Part shown: positions 45,804-57,089 of the stretch, one piece after another
Numbering within the stretch: the first letter of the stretch is position 1
Layout: each line of letters begins with the position of its first letter
NCBI GenBank assembly: GCA_026018925.1
Contig: JAKSZU010000009.1
Span: 76,666,041 to 76,730,040, forward strand
Direction: 5' to 3'
Length of the DNA stretch: 64,000 nt
Origin: Tupaia tana
Taxonomy: Eukaryota; Chordata; Mammalia; Scandentia; Tupaiidae
Notes under the pieces: model-generated
What the model was told of the DNA's origin: nothing
Databases searched by the model: none
The model's input: only the letters and a program-made list of their open reading frames with translations
Program-made: the position numbers and the translations under genes

Positions 45804-45835
<32 letters not shown>
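45524..45835 (+). mobile_element. Young tRNA-derived SINE, subtype a
   Basis: GGGGAACC head, sense body, then an (AAAAC)n and long poly-A tail. Perfect 13-bp duplication AACAACAATGTGA at 45511-45523 and 45836-45848. Confidence 0.95.
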
Positions 45836-45838
<3 letters not shown>

Positions 45839-45878
45839 AACAATGTGATATCACCTAACCCCAGTCAGAATGAGGAAG

Positions 45879-45926
<48 letters not shown>
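45879..45926. repeat. Poly-A run of about 48
   Basis: A homopolymer expansion inside L1 ORF2 sequence. The other L1 copies have only a short A-rich patch at this point. Confidence 0.95.
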
Positions 45927-45929
<3 letters not shown>

Positions 45930-46655
45930 TGGCAAGAGTATGGTGAAAGGGGAACTCTCTTGCACTGCTGGTGGGAATGTAAATTGGTCCAGTCACTGTG
46001 GAGAACAATTTGGAGATTCCTCAAAAATCTACAAATAGAACTACCATATGAGCCAGCACTCCCACTCCTTGGTATCTAACCAAAGGTCAGAGGAATTCTT
46101 AATCAAAAAAATGCTTTCACATCCATGTTTACTACGGCACTATTCACAATTGCTAAGTCATGTAACCAACCCAAATGCCCACAAACAGATGAGTGGATTG
46201 AAAAACTATGGCACATATACTCTATGGAATACTATTCAGCCATAAAGAAACAAAACCCTGGCTTTTGACAGAAAGTGGAAGAATATGGAAGATTTACTAC
46301 TGCGTAAAGCAAGTCAGGCTATGAAGGAGAGGCATTGTATGTCCCCGCTTAATATATACCGAGTGTCTGCACTCTATGACAGAATCTGATTGACTAAAGG
46401 ATGTAGAAACACAGTAAATGGATGTAAATACCACATATAGTGTGTGTGAAAGAGTAGAGTCTGAGGAAGAACATTTAGAAGAAAAGTATAAAGGCAAAGC
46501 ATCAGTGGAACAAAGAGATTTGGTATTATCTGTTGAAGATAATTTTATAGTTTTTTCAACTGGACTTGGGAGAAATGTTCCCTTGTTGAAATATTTACTT
46601 TGTAAGCTAAATCAATGTGATTGAATGTATAAAAGAAAATGAAATTTTAAAAAAA

Positions 46656-46820
46656 TGCCAGGTACATAAACATGTTTGAACAAAACACTGATAGAATAGA
46701 GAAATGGAGGAGAAGAAATTGCAGTGTGACCGCATTTCTTCAGGGTATGTTTTCTGTCTCTCCCTCACATTTTGTATCTCTCTCTCTGGGAGTGCATACA
46801 CCATCTGGCAATTAAAAAAA
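46656..46820 (+). mobile_element. Old SINE, 3' part
   Basis: Continuation of the SINE begun at 44640: GAATAGAGAAATGGAGGAGAAG, a CT-rich segment and an AAAAAAAAAG end. Confidence 0.75.
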
Positions 46821-47249
46821 AAGAAATTACTGCTATAAATTTTCATCTAAGCACTGATTTTACTGTTTTCCATCAGTTTTTGCTTGTTGTGTATAGTTTT
46901 AAAACTTATCCCTAACTTTTTTTATTCCGCTTGTAATTTATTCATCAAAATATTGATTATTGATATGCACATTATTTTCCACATAATTGCGATGTCTCTC
47001 ATTTCCTTTTGTTAATAATTTTTTATTTAATTTTTCTGGTAACTTGAACCTTTATGTCTACTCCCCTTTGCCACAGGATTCTGTAAAATTTACAGCTCAA
47101 TCTTGACTTTCACTTCTAGCTTTCTCAAGACTTCAAAGTTAGTCAAAAGTTTAATATTGGTCTCTTTCTAATATTTCCTGAAGACTAATATGGTCTTCTA
47201 TTACCTCAGGAATGTTTTAGTTCTCTAAATCCCTGTATGGGACAGTTTC

Positions 47250-47595
47250 TTTTGAAAATCATCTCAAGGTTTTGGTAAAGTTTTTGTTTTCCCGTATTGA
47301 TATCACAGCTTCCGGCAGCTGAGATGTTAAAAAATTGCTACCAGTTGTTTTAAACAAAAACTCTGTATATAGGGCTTATTTTTTCTCATATAGTGAGGTC
47401 TAAATTAAATCAAATAACAACACAATGGGTTTAGGATTCTTTCAAAGAGGTACAAGACAGGTTATACAACAGATTATTGTACAATGTCATGACCAACCCT
47501 GCTCTTATTAAAATTTAATATTTAAAAAAATTAATTTGTGATCCTAAGATTACTCCAAGCTTTTGGTTAATTCCTAGAGTTCTTCAAGTAGTCAT
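47250..47595. other. Unassigned AT-rich DNA
   Basis: Nothing recognised with confidence. It follows likely ancient L1 remnants. Confidence 0.4.
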
Positions 47596-47597
47596 TT

Positions 47598-47850
47598 AAG
47601 GCCAGCTGGTGTCTAGATCCCACATGATCAGCTCCACGAGTTCAAATCCCAGAACCAGTGGCCTGAGAAACATTGTGGGAGCATGTGCGTACATACCCAA
47701 ATGCTGAGAAGAGAATGGAGGAGATGGGATTGTAGAATTGTCATGACCCCCTGGGGGATGATTTTGTACTTTCCCTCTCTATTTCTTACTGTCTCTGGTG
47801 AACGTACACAGAGTATGACAAAATAAGAAACAAGACAACAAAACAGGGAA
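47598..47850 (+). mobile_element. Older tRNA-derived SINE
   Basis: GGCCAGCTGGTGTCTAG head, GAGTTCAAATCCCAG B-box-like block, the GGAGGAGATGGGATTG block, a CT-rich segment and an A/C-rich tail. Confidence 0.85.
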
Positions 47851-48368
47851 AACAAAACCAGTAATTTTGACCTTTTTGTGTCTAATGTGTTCATTCATTT
47901 TATGTATTGAAAAATTTATGTAGGTTCTCACTCAATTAATCTGAAGCCCTCCCACCTTAGAAAGATATAGGTTTTGTAATAAACTAAAAGATCAGCACAC
48001 ACAGAGATATTCTTGCAGGTATTATGTCTTATAAATACAAAATAATATGAAAAATGATTTTTTCTTTCAAATGTGATAGAGAATAATAATAGAGAGGTCT
48101 TAAAATGTAAAATGTCTGCTAATAAAAACACAAATCAACTAAATAATGTAACAGTCTAGTATTTCACCAATTTCTATAATGATTATTCTATTTCTTCTTG
48201 GATCAGTTGTAGTAGTTTGGATTTTATAGAATATTTTCCATCTAATATGTGTTAATAAATTTATAAAGTTATTTAAGAAAGTAATAGAATTATGATTTTC
48301 TAAAATTCTCAAGTGTATTTTTATTCTTAATATAATTTGTTTATATTTCCTTCCATTTTATTTTATTA
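47851..48368. other. Unassigned AT-rich DNA
   Basis: No gene or recognisable repeat seen. Confidence 0.4.
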
Positions 48369-48552
48369 TTTTGACAGAACTTTGCTCTTTCATGATCATA
48401 ATGACTCAGTCTCTTGAATACCTGAGACCACAGGTGTGTGCCATACACTTGGCTCTTTCAGACGGGGTCTTTCTGTATCACCTAGACCTGTCTTGAGCTC
48501 ACAATCCTCCTGTCTCAGCCTCTAAAGTCTGTGGTATTATAGGCCACTGCTG
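48369..48552 (-). mobile_element. Old dimeric 7SL-derived (Alu-like) SINE
   Basis: On the plus strand the order of blocks follows a reverse Alu: TTTTGACAGAACTTTGCTC, CTCAGTCTCTTGAATACCTG, GACCACAGGTGTGTGCCA, then AGACGGGGTCTTTCTGTATC, GAGCTCACAATCCTCCTG, TCTCAGCCTCTAAAGT and TATTATAGGCCACTGC. Two 7SL-like arms are visible, the first shortened. 7SL-derived SINEs are known from primates, rodents and tree shrews. Confidence 0.75.
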
Positions 48553-48659
48553 AAGAAGAAGCTGACTATGCAGTTAGGCATTAGGGAAGTCATAAATAAA
48601 TGTTGACAAAAAAGAGTTACCTAAAGCTACCAGCTGAGTCACACTCTGAAAATTTACAT

Positions 48660-49030
48660 TCCTCTTGTCTGCCAGGAGACTTTGGTTCTGGTCCCAGCAG
48701 GCCTCTTCTCATGAGTGCCACCCCATGTCACAAATTTGCTTTTGAAACTCAGGGAAAACCAGGTGTGCTGCCTGCAGCCTGCTTTCTGGGCCCCAAACAT
48801 CTGATGGGGTACTTTATTTCTGAGCAGGAATCTCCTTGTGAGTGTCACCCCACCTCCAGGGTTTACATTTGGAACTGGGGGCAAATTGGTTGTGCTGCCT
48901 ATAGCTTACTTTCTGGGCCCTAAATATTCACCAGGGGATGTTGGTTCCAGTCAAAGCAGGCTTCTCCTCATTAGTGCTCCTGAACCACCTGTGTTTGCCT
49001 TTAGCTGCCTTCCAGCCAGTGTGCTGTCAA
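48660..49030 (+). promoter_or_regulatory. L1 5'UTR with ~127-bp tandem units
   Basis: TGTGCTGCCT followed by TTCTGGGCCC occurs at 48764 and 48891 (127 bp apart). A third, partial unit begins near 48945 (GTTCCAGTCAAAGCAGGC). It has no visible similarity to the other three monomer types in the window. Confidence 0.7.
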
Positions 49031-49299
49031 CCATGCAGTGTACAACTTGAGTCTCTTCACTAAGTCATAACTCCATAGCCCATTCCCAGCTCATCAGAAG
49101 CTGAAAATTTGGTAGAGAGGTCAAGCACCTAAAGCTACTTTTATAAATCTTATCTAATATGTTCTGGAAGACACAGCCCTCTAACAGGATCATACTAGAG
49201 ATCTAAGGTTGATATTTCCTCCTCTGATACTACCAAATATTCTTCAATAAATATGAAGAAGTGAATACTGCATCATATGACCAAAAACTAATGCAGAGG

Positions 49300-50500
49300 T
49301 AGCAAAAATATAAGAAAACAAGAAAGTAGTTCTTCCCCAAGGGAACACAGTGACCCCTCATAACAATAGACAACATGAAAGAATTTACAGAAATGTCAGA
49401 AAAGAGTGCCAAATATTCACTGTCACAAAACACAATGGATGCAAGGTAGAACGGACAACCAATTCTAGGAAATGAAAAAATTATTCAAGGATATAAAAGA
49501 GGATTTCCATAAAGAGACAGAATCCTGGGGCCCACAGGTGGTGTAGTGGTTAAGGTGCAGGACTCCCACATGGCTAATCACAGCTCAAGTCTCATACCTG
49601 GCAGCTTGAAATTCACATAAGGTGCATGTGCACATGTGCCCAAATTCCAAGAGGAGAATAGAGGAGAAATGATTGAGGCATGGCCATTCTCACTAGGGGG
49701 TGATTTCTCACTTTCCCTCTTACTGTCTCTGTCTGTCTCTATTGTTGAGCACATGTTATGTACAACAAATCCTTAAAAATATAAAAAGGCAGAAACATCC
49801 TAAAAAATAGTTAAAACAAAATGCCTGGAAATGAAGATTGTAATACAAGAAATGAACATCTTCCTAAAAAGCATTAAAAGCAGCTTGGCCCAGCTCAGAT
49901 AATTTAGAAGAAGAAATTTCTGAACTTGAATAAGAAGTCTTCAAAACAGACAAAATCATCCAAAAATAAATAAATAAATAGATAAAAGGAGGAAACATAC
50001 TGGAAATTCTACAGACCTTGAAACACCCAAATACATATATATAATGGGTATCCCAGAAAGTGAAAAACTGGTAAATGTATGGAAAACTACCACCACAAAA
50101 TACTATCTGAAAACTCTCCAAATCTAGAGAAACAAGGAGAAATTTATACCCAAGAAATAAAAAGAGCTTCAAATAACCAACATAAAAATAGCCTCCACTG
50201 TCACATCCTAGCCAGATTGTTAAAAATCAAAGATAAAGACAAGATTATAAAAATGGCAAGAGAGAAACATCAAGTTATTTACAAAGGTTATACTATTAGG
50301 CTAACATCAGACCTTTCAACTGAAACAATGAGGGCAAGTAAACAATATAAAGACATATTAAAAACATTAAAAGAAAATTCATTCCAACCAATAATACTAT
50401 ATCTGACAAGATTAAACTTCAAATGGGAAGAAAAAATAAAATCATTATCTGATAAACACAAAATAAATGAATCACCAGCACTTCAAAAAGTACTGTAAAG
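49300..50500 (+). pseudogene. L1 ORF1, broken
   Basis: The N-terminal coiled-coil part is decayed and interrupted by a SINE. The open piece 50079-50498 holds the middle-to-C-terminal region, including LKIKDKDKIIKMAREKHQV and GYTIRLTSDLSTETMRASKQ, the counterpart of the RNA-binding C-terminal domain. Confidence 0.8.
49527..49788 (+). mobile_element. Older tRNA-derived SINE in L1 ORF1
   Basis: Head GGGGCCCACAGGTGGTGTAG. Diverged duplication AGACAGAATCCT (49515-49526) / CAGAAACATCCT (about 49790-49801). Confidence 0.88.
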
Positions 50501-51521
50501 AATACCATATGAGGAAAACTAAAGAAAGACAGACAGAAATAAGAACAAAAAACACCAAAGCAAATGACTAACAAAATGGCAGGGATAGGTCAGCAAATAC
50601 TGATAACATTGAATGTTAAAGATTATATTTTTCAGTTAAAAGACACAGACTGACTGAATGGATAAAAAAAAGCCCCCTATATGATGCTTACCAGAAACAT
50701 ACCACACAGATAAACACATAAACAGACTGAAAACTAAGGGTTGGAAAAAATGAAAATCAAAAAGGCTGGAGTCATGATACTGGTATCAGATAAAATAAAC
50801 TTCAAGACGAAAGTTGCAAGAAGAGACAGAAAAGGACACTATATAGTAGTAAAATGGCTACTTCACCAAGAAACTATTGCAATTACAAATATCTACATAC
50901 AATGGAGCACCCAAATATATGAAAGAGAGTGACTGTTAGATCTAAAGGGAGAAATTGATTGCAACACAATAATCATTGGTTATCTCAACACTCCACTTAC
51001 TCCTCTGGAGAGATAATCTAGACAAACAATAAGCAAAGAGATACAAGGGATAAATGATACCATAAATCAAATGGATTCGACAGACATCTATAGAACATTT
51101 CATCCAACAACCGAAAAATACACATTTTTCTCAACCTCCACATGGAATGTTTTTGAAGATTTTCCACATGGTAGGGCACAAAACAAGCCTTTAAAAATTC
51201 AAAGGTGTATAAACTATATCCAGTATCTTTTCTGATGGCTATGGAATCAAACTTGAAATCAACTCTAAGAAGAACCCTTGAAAATGCACAATCTCATGGA
51301 AATTAAACAACCTACTTCTGAATCATTTCTCAAACACTGAAGAAATTAAGACTAAAAGAAGATTTATTAAAACCAATGATAACAAATAAGCTAGTTTTTT
51401 ATAAGTGATGGAACACAGTGATTATACAAGGGAAATTCATAGCAATTAGTACCCATAAGAAAAAACAAACAAAGATGGCAAACATACAACCCAATGACAC
51501 ATTTTAGGGAACTAGAAAAGT

Positions 51522-51547
51522 CACACACACACACACACACACACACA
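51522..51547. repeat. (AC)13 microsatellite
   Basis: Uninterrupted CA repeat within decayed L1 ORF2. Confidence 0.95.
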
Positions 51548-52497
51548 TCTATATCAATATCTCTATATATAATATCAAGAGAAAAGGAATAATAAAATTC
51601 AAGCAGAATAAAATGAAATAGATAATAAAAGAACTATACAGAAAATAAATGAACCAAACCTGGTTCTTTGAGAAAATAAACAAAATTGACACATCATTAC
51701 CTATATTCATCAAGAAGAAAAGAAAAAGGAATTGCATAAGTCAAACAAGAAATGAAACAGGTGGTATTACAACAGACATAACTAAAATGCAAAAGATCAT
51801 AAGAGAATACTATGGACAATTATATGCCAATAAGCAAGAAAACCTAGATAAGATGGAATATTTCTGGACAGATATAATGTACCAACATTGAATCAGGAAG
51901 AAATATTGGGTTTCTGGCAAAGTTATAATGTATTTTTCTATGCAAAAATGGGTCACAATATTTCTGAAATCCTACTAGAAAGCTGAATAGATCAATAACA
52001 AGGAATGAGATTGAATCAGTATTAAATAGTCTCCCAACAACGACAAAAAAGCCCAGGTCCTGATATCTTCACTTCTGAATTCTACAAAACTTTTAAAGAA
52101 GAACTAATCCTGATTATCTTCAAACTATTTCTAAAGATCCAAAAGAAAGGAACCCTCCCAAGTTCATTCAAGGAAGCTTCAATCACCCTGATCCTTAAAA
52201 CTGACAAGGACATAATAAAGAAATAAAACTACAAAAAAATCTCTTATGTAAACAGATGCACAATTCTGAACAAGATACTGGAAGATCATAGCCAATAATA
52301 CATTAAAAAGATTACACACCATGCCCAGGCAAGCTTTTTTCCCAGGGATGCAAGGATGAATCAACATATACAAAATAATAAATGTAATACATCATATTAA
52401 CAGAAGGAAAGATTATCCTTTCAAATGATGCATAAAAAGCATTCAGTAAAATAAAACATCCCTTCATGATTAAAACTCAGCAAAATTAGCATAGAAG

Positions 52498-53617
52498 GCA
52501 AGATTATCCTTTATATGGGAAGAAAATACAAGGACATGTTCAGATAAACAAAACTTGAAATAAAGTTCTGAATGGAATCTTATACCAGAAAAATTAAAAA
52601 TAGACTGAAATAAGTGTTCATGAACAACCAATAAAATGGTCAGCTTAATGATAGGAACAAATCTAGAGTTGAATGTTATTTTCCAGAATTTTAATGAAAA
52701 GATCTGACCAGAACATAAGATAGATTAATTACATGAGATTGAACTGATGAAGTAGAATTTTATAACTTGTGACTAAAATATTACTGATTTTCTTCTATGC
52801 TGTTTTTTCCAGACTTAAGGATTTGTGTCTTCTCTTAAGATGTGATAGGTTCATATACCTACTATTTGAACAGAATCCTAACCTGTTTCCTGGCTTTAAG
52901 TCTTAATCAAATTACTCTTAACATTTTTGACATTGTTTTATTAAAGCTATAACTGATTTTTTTAATTAAAAATATATATATTAAAAAATAAAAATACCTA
53001 TTTAAGGACTACAAAAATCTATATAGCCTTGGCTAGGTGCTACTTTATAGTATGTTAATTCTACTCACAGAGTTTCATGGCTAACATACGTTCACAGATT
53101 GTATACATCAGCTGAACTTAAAATTGAAAGTGATTAGATTAATATATTTTGAGGATCAACAAAATGCGGAGAAAAAAAGGAATAAAGAACAACTATAGAT
53201 ACCAGACACCATGTGGGAGGAGGGGGGGAAAGGGCAGAGGGTAAGAAATAGGGAATAAAAATATTTATTTATATATGTTGGTGTCTGTCCCGGGTTGGCA
53301 CCATCTAAGGGGAAACAGAAAGAAAGAGACAGAGAGACAGAGTAGCAGTGGACACAGGCAGCCTGAGCTGTAAAATAAATAAATAAAATAAATTAAATAA
53401 ATTAAATAAATAAAATAAATAAAATAAATTTTAAAAAATTTTCATAGGGACCAGCAGGTGGTGTGGTGGTTAAGGGCACTGAACTCCCCCGTGGTCAACC
53501 AGTTTGAGTCCTTGACCTGGTGGCTTGCTTTCTCACTTTCTCTCTCTTTCTTTCTCACTCTGTCCCTCTCTGGTCAAAATTAAAAATAAATAAATAAAGT
53601 TAAATAAAATAATTATT
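52498..53617 (+). mobile_element. Half-L1-like insertion with L1-type 3'UTR
   Basis: Begins in ORF1 C-terminal sequence (52498-52570), passes straight into the non-coding sequence shared with 21440-21640, then an A-rich stretch (52960-53005) and an L1-type 3'UTR (53020-53280). The host ORF2 breaks at AAAATTAGCATAGAA (52482-52496) and resumes at AAAATTGGCATAGAA (about 53618-53632), a near-perfect duplication, so it arrived as a unit. A short SINE lies inside. Confidence 0.7.
53457..53600 (+). mobile_element. Short-form tRNA-derived SINE
   Basis: GGGACCAGCAGGTGGTGTGG head, GAGTCC remnant of the B box, GTGGCTTGC, then directly the CT-rich segment and an AAATAAATAAAT tail. It lacks the roughly 100-bp centre, like 36868-36994. 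Confidence 0.85.
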
Positions 53618-54002
53618 TAAAAAATTGGCATAGAAAGGACATTTCTCAACACAATAAAACTCATATATTACAAACCCATAGTTAACATTATACTGAATAG
53701 GGAAAGCAGAATTTTTTTTACCAAAAACTGGAACATGACTGCCTTTCTTTCCTCCTTTTCAACATAGTATTGGAAGTCTTAATCAATGCAATCAGACAAG
53801 AGAATCAAGTAAAACACCTTCAAAATGGAAAAGAAGTGAAATTATCTCTTTTTGTAGAAATCTAGCGTTTTTATACACTAACAATGAACAAACTGATAAA
53901 ATTGAAAAAAGCCATTGCACTTACAATAGACACAGAAAAAAAGAGATATCTACAAATAAACCTAACCAAAGAAGTGAAAGATCTCTACAAGAAAAACTAT
54001 GA

Positions 54003-54256
54003 TGGGACCAGCAGTTAGCGTAATGGCTATGTCGCTGGACTCCCACGTAGTCGACCGCGGTTCGAGTCCCGGACCCGGCGGCTTAAACTCACGCCGGGCG
54101 CGTGTGCGTGCGTGCCCAAGATCCCGAGAGGAGACTGGAGGAGAAGGGATTGCGGCGTGGCCATCCCCCCTGGGGGGTGATTTCCTGCTTTCTGTCTCTC
54201 TGTCTCTCTCTGTCTGTCTGGCGAGCGCACGCGCCCTATAGCAAAAAAAACCTCTC

Positions 54257-54287
<31 letters not shown>
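54003..54287 (+). mobile_element. Young tRNA-derived SINE, subtype b (reference copy)
   Basis: Best-preserved copy. tRNA-like head about 54004-54085, centre about 54086-54170 with the CCCCCCTGGGGGG hairpin (about 54164-54176), CT-rich (CTCTGTCT)n segment to 54218, conserved CGCCCTATAGC block, and a poly-A tail of about 30. Perfect 14-bp duplication AAGAAAAACTATGA at 53989-54002 and 54288-54301. Confidence 0.96.
54016..54069 (+). promoter_or_regulatory. RNA polymerase III A and B boxes of SINE
   Basis: A-box-like TAGCGTAATGGC at 54016-54027 and B box GGTTCGAGTCC at 54059-54069. The spacing and sequence are those of a tRNA-type internal promoter. The parent tRNA is not assigned. Confidence 0.8.
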
Positions 54288-54291
<4 letters not shown>

Positions 54292-54493
54292 AAAACTATG
54301 ACACACTTAAAAAAATAAGAATGATACAGAAAAGTGGAGAAACATCCCATATTCCTGGATTAGAAGAATTAATGCAATCAAGACATCAATCCTACCCAAA
54401 TTAATCTACTAATGTAATGTAATTTTGATATTCCTCACAAAAATAGAAAACAAAATCATACATTTTTTCTGGCACTATAAAAAGCCCCATATC

Positions 54494-54747
54494 GGGACCA
54501 GCAGTTGGTGTAATGACTATGTCGCTGGACTCCCATGTAGTCGACCATGGTTTGAGTACCGGAGCCAGTGGCTTAAACTCATGCTGAGCGTGTGTGCATA
54601 CATGCCCAAGATTTCAAGAGGAGAATAGAGGAGAAGGGATTGTGGCATGTCTATCCTCCCTGGGGGGGTGGTGATTTCTCTCTTTCTTTCTGTCTTTCTG
54701 GCAAGCACACAAGCCCTATAGCAAAAACCTTTCAAGAAAAAAAAAAA
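54494..54747 (+). mobile_element. tRNA-derived SINE in L1 ORF2
   Basis: GGGACCAGCAGTTGGTGTAATG head. Duplication AAAAAGCCCCATATC at 54479-54493 and about 54746-54760. Confidence 0.93.
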
Positions 54748-54787
54748 AAAGCCCCATATCACCAAAAAAATATTGGCCAAATAGAGA

Positions 54788-54905
54788 GATTGGACACACA
54801 TACATGCCTGGCATGTTTCTCAAGCCACCAGGTCTGGGACTTGAACTGTGTGGTCAGCCATGTGGGATCCGGCCACCTTAACCACCAAACTATAAACCCG
54901 ACCCA
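54788..54905 (-). mobile_element. Partial older SINE
   Basis: Reverse tRNA-like head and part of the centre (CATGCCTGGCATGTTTCTC, CCAGGTCTGGGACTTGAA, GGCCACCTTAACCACC). The tail half is missing. Confidence 0.75.
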
Positions 54906-56774
54906 GAAATTCTGAATGTTAAAGAGTAGATACTATGTACCATAAACCTCCCAAAACCCAGACAATGTAACATAATATTTTTATCAATTAACTGCCCTAT
55001 ACACCTTTGTAGTACTTTCTAATCTTAAAAAAAAGAGTAAATTAAGAGATATCTTACTTCCTGAATTTAAAATAAATCACAGATGTGTGATAATCAAAAC
55101 AGCATGGTATTGGCACAAAAACAGACAGGTAGATCTATGAAAGGGAATTGAGAACAAAATAATAAACCCCAACACATTCAGACAACTGCTCTTCAATGAA
55201 GGAAAAATACAGGGAGGAAAATAAAATCTCTTCAGAAAAATGATGTTGGAAAAACTGAATATTCATCTGCAGAAAAAATAAAATTGGACTTCTATCTCTC
55301 TCTATGAACTAAAATAAACTCAAAGTGGATCAGGGAGCTAAATATAAAGCCTCGAACTATGAAACTATGGGTGCAAAACACATGGAAAACTATTGGAGAC
55401 ATTGGAGTAGACAAAGACTTCTTTAATAAAACCCCCAAAGCACAGGTTATAATCCCATAAATAGACCAATGGGGTTATATTAGGTTAAAAAAATTCTGCA
55501 CAGCCAAAGAAATGATAACTAGAGTGAAGGGAAGACCCTTAGAATGAGAGAATATATTTGCAAAGTCTCCTTTGGATAAGGGACTGATAACCAGAATATA
55601 CAGGGAATTCAAGCAGCTTACCTCAAAAAAAAAAAATCAATCTATTTTTTAAAAATGGGTAAATTAGCTAAACAAACAACTCTCCAAGAAGGAATACAAA
55701 GAAAGACATGACCAAAAAACATATGAAAACGTGCTCAGCATCTCTAATCATAAAGGAAATACAAATCAAAACCACTGTGAGATACCACTTAACCTCAGAT
55801 TGGCTAAAGTTAAAATAAATTAAAAATTATAAATCTTGGTGATGCTGTGGTAAAAGGGGGGCCCTCCTGCACTGTTGGTGAGAATATAAATTAGTACAGC
55901 TATTATGTTGGACAATATAGACATTTCTCATAAGGCTACAACTAGAACTACAGTATTATCAAGCAATTCCACTCCTGGGTACCTACCCAAAGAAAGGAAA
56001 ACCCTTAGTCAGAAAAACAATTGCACATTCATGTTTATTGCAGCATTATTTACAACTTCTAGGACTTGGGATCAACCCACATGTCCAAGAAAAGACAAGT
56101 GGATTGAAAAGTGTGGCATATGTACTCTATGAAATACTACTCAGCAATAAAAAGCAATAAGATCCTGACATTTGATAAAAAGTAGATGAACATGGAAGAC
56201 TTAATGCTAATACAACAAGCCAGAGTATTAAAGATAGGCATTGTATGTTCTCACTCAATATATACCTAATGTTTGCTCTCTAAAGCAACAACTGAACATT
56301 TAGAAGGCATAATAACATGAAGGACAACTGTAGATATTAGAGACAGCATGGGCTGGTATTGCGGGGTGAGTAATAGGAGGTGGAAGGGAGGGGATCAGTG
56401 AACAAACACATTCACTAGATTAAAAGTGAAAATTACCTGCTGATGATAATGTACATGATAATGTCTTTGACTTGACTAATATGCACTGCATTTATGCTGA
56501 GAAAAACCATGTTATACACTATAAAGATGTACAGTGATTAAATGTAAGTTTTAAAAATCAATCAATAAATAAAAATAAAAATAATCACCTACCTTAACAA
56601 CAAAAAGAAGAAGAAAACTTACATCTCCTTCTTCCCTAACCCTTCCAGTCCAAATCATTACAGACCGCCCTACAGAACACACAAAAGAACTATTAGAATC
56701 TAATTCCAGGGCCTGTTAAGTTTTTAACCTTGGAATCTAGGTTAGCCAAAAAGCATACGAAAACATGCTCACCT

Positions 56775-57049
56775 GGGACCAGCAGTTAGCGTAATGGCTA
56801 TGTCGCTGGACTCCCACGTAATCGACCGAGGTTCAAGTCCTGGACCCGGTGGCTTAAACTCACGCTGGGTGCGTGTGCGTGTGCGTGCATGTCCAGGATC
56901 CCGAGAGGAGAATGGAGGAGAAGGGATCGTGGCATGGCCATCCCCCCTGGGGGGGTGATTTCTCGCTTTCTGTCTCTCTGTCTCTCTCTGTCTGTCTGGC
57001 GAGTGCACGTGCCCTATAGCAAAAACCTCTCAGAAAAAAAAAAAAAAAG
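56775..57049 (+). mobile_element. Young tRNA-derived SINE, subtype b
   Basis: GGGACCAGCAGTTAGCGTAATGG head, complete body, A tail. Perfect 9-bp duplication TGCTCACCT at 56766-56774 and 57050-57058. Confidence 0.94.
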
Positions 57050-57089
57050 TGCTCACCTGAGTCTGATGGAAACTATGAGATAGGCCCAA

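Larger units (their letters stand above)
44705..46655. mobile_element. L1 with 5' inversion (twin-priming type)
   Basis: 44705-45510 is ORF2 on the minus strand. 45836-46655 is the ORF2 end and 3'UTR on the plus strand. The two halves meet at ATCAAAACAACAATGTGA, later hit by a SINE (45524-45835). The flanking old SINE breaks at GTGCCAGG (about 44709-44716) and resumes at ATGCCAGG (about 46655-46662), a probable short duplication. Adjacent ORF2 positions in opposite orientation at one junction match the known twin-priming product. Confidence 0.8.
50600..56250 (+). pseudogene. L1 ORF2, broken
   Basis: The endonuclease region is at 50620-51400 and the reverse transcriptase at 51650-52480. It resumes at 53618 after an insertion with the part coding for the end of the RT. 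The C-terminal domain is at 55080-56250. Only frames under about 80 codons remain, for example 51649-51891. Confidence 0.8.
48640..56575 (+). mobile_element. Old full-length L1, multiply interrupted
   Basis: Plus-strand L1 of the same subfamily as 1-5560. 5'UTR 48640-49150, ORF1 about 49220-50500, ORF2 50600-56250 with gaps, 3'UTR to about 56575. Interruptions: SINE 49527-49788; an (AC)n at 51522; a half-L1/L1 3'UTR block 52498-53617; SINEs 54003-54287 and 54494-54747; and a foreign patch 54785-55060. A 139-codon ORF1 piece (50079-50498) and short ORF2 pieces survive. Confidence 0.85.

Noticed and set aside
50079-50498. A host gene encoded by the 139-codon frame
   Set aside because: The residues are those of L1 ORF1p; it is a remnant of a decayed L1.
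54003-54085. tRNA genes at the SINE heads
   Set aside because: A and B boxes are present, but the heads cannot fold into a complete acceptor stem and are always joined to the same SINE body.
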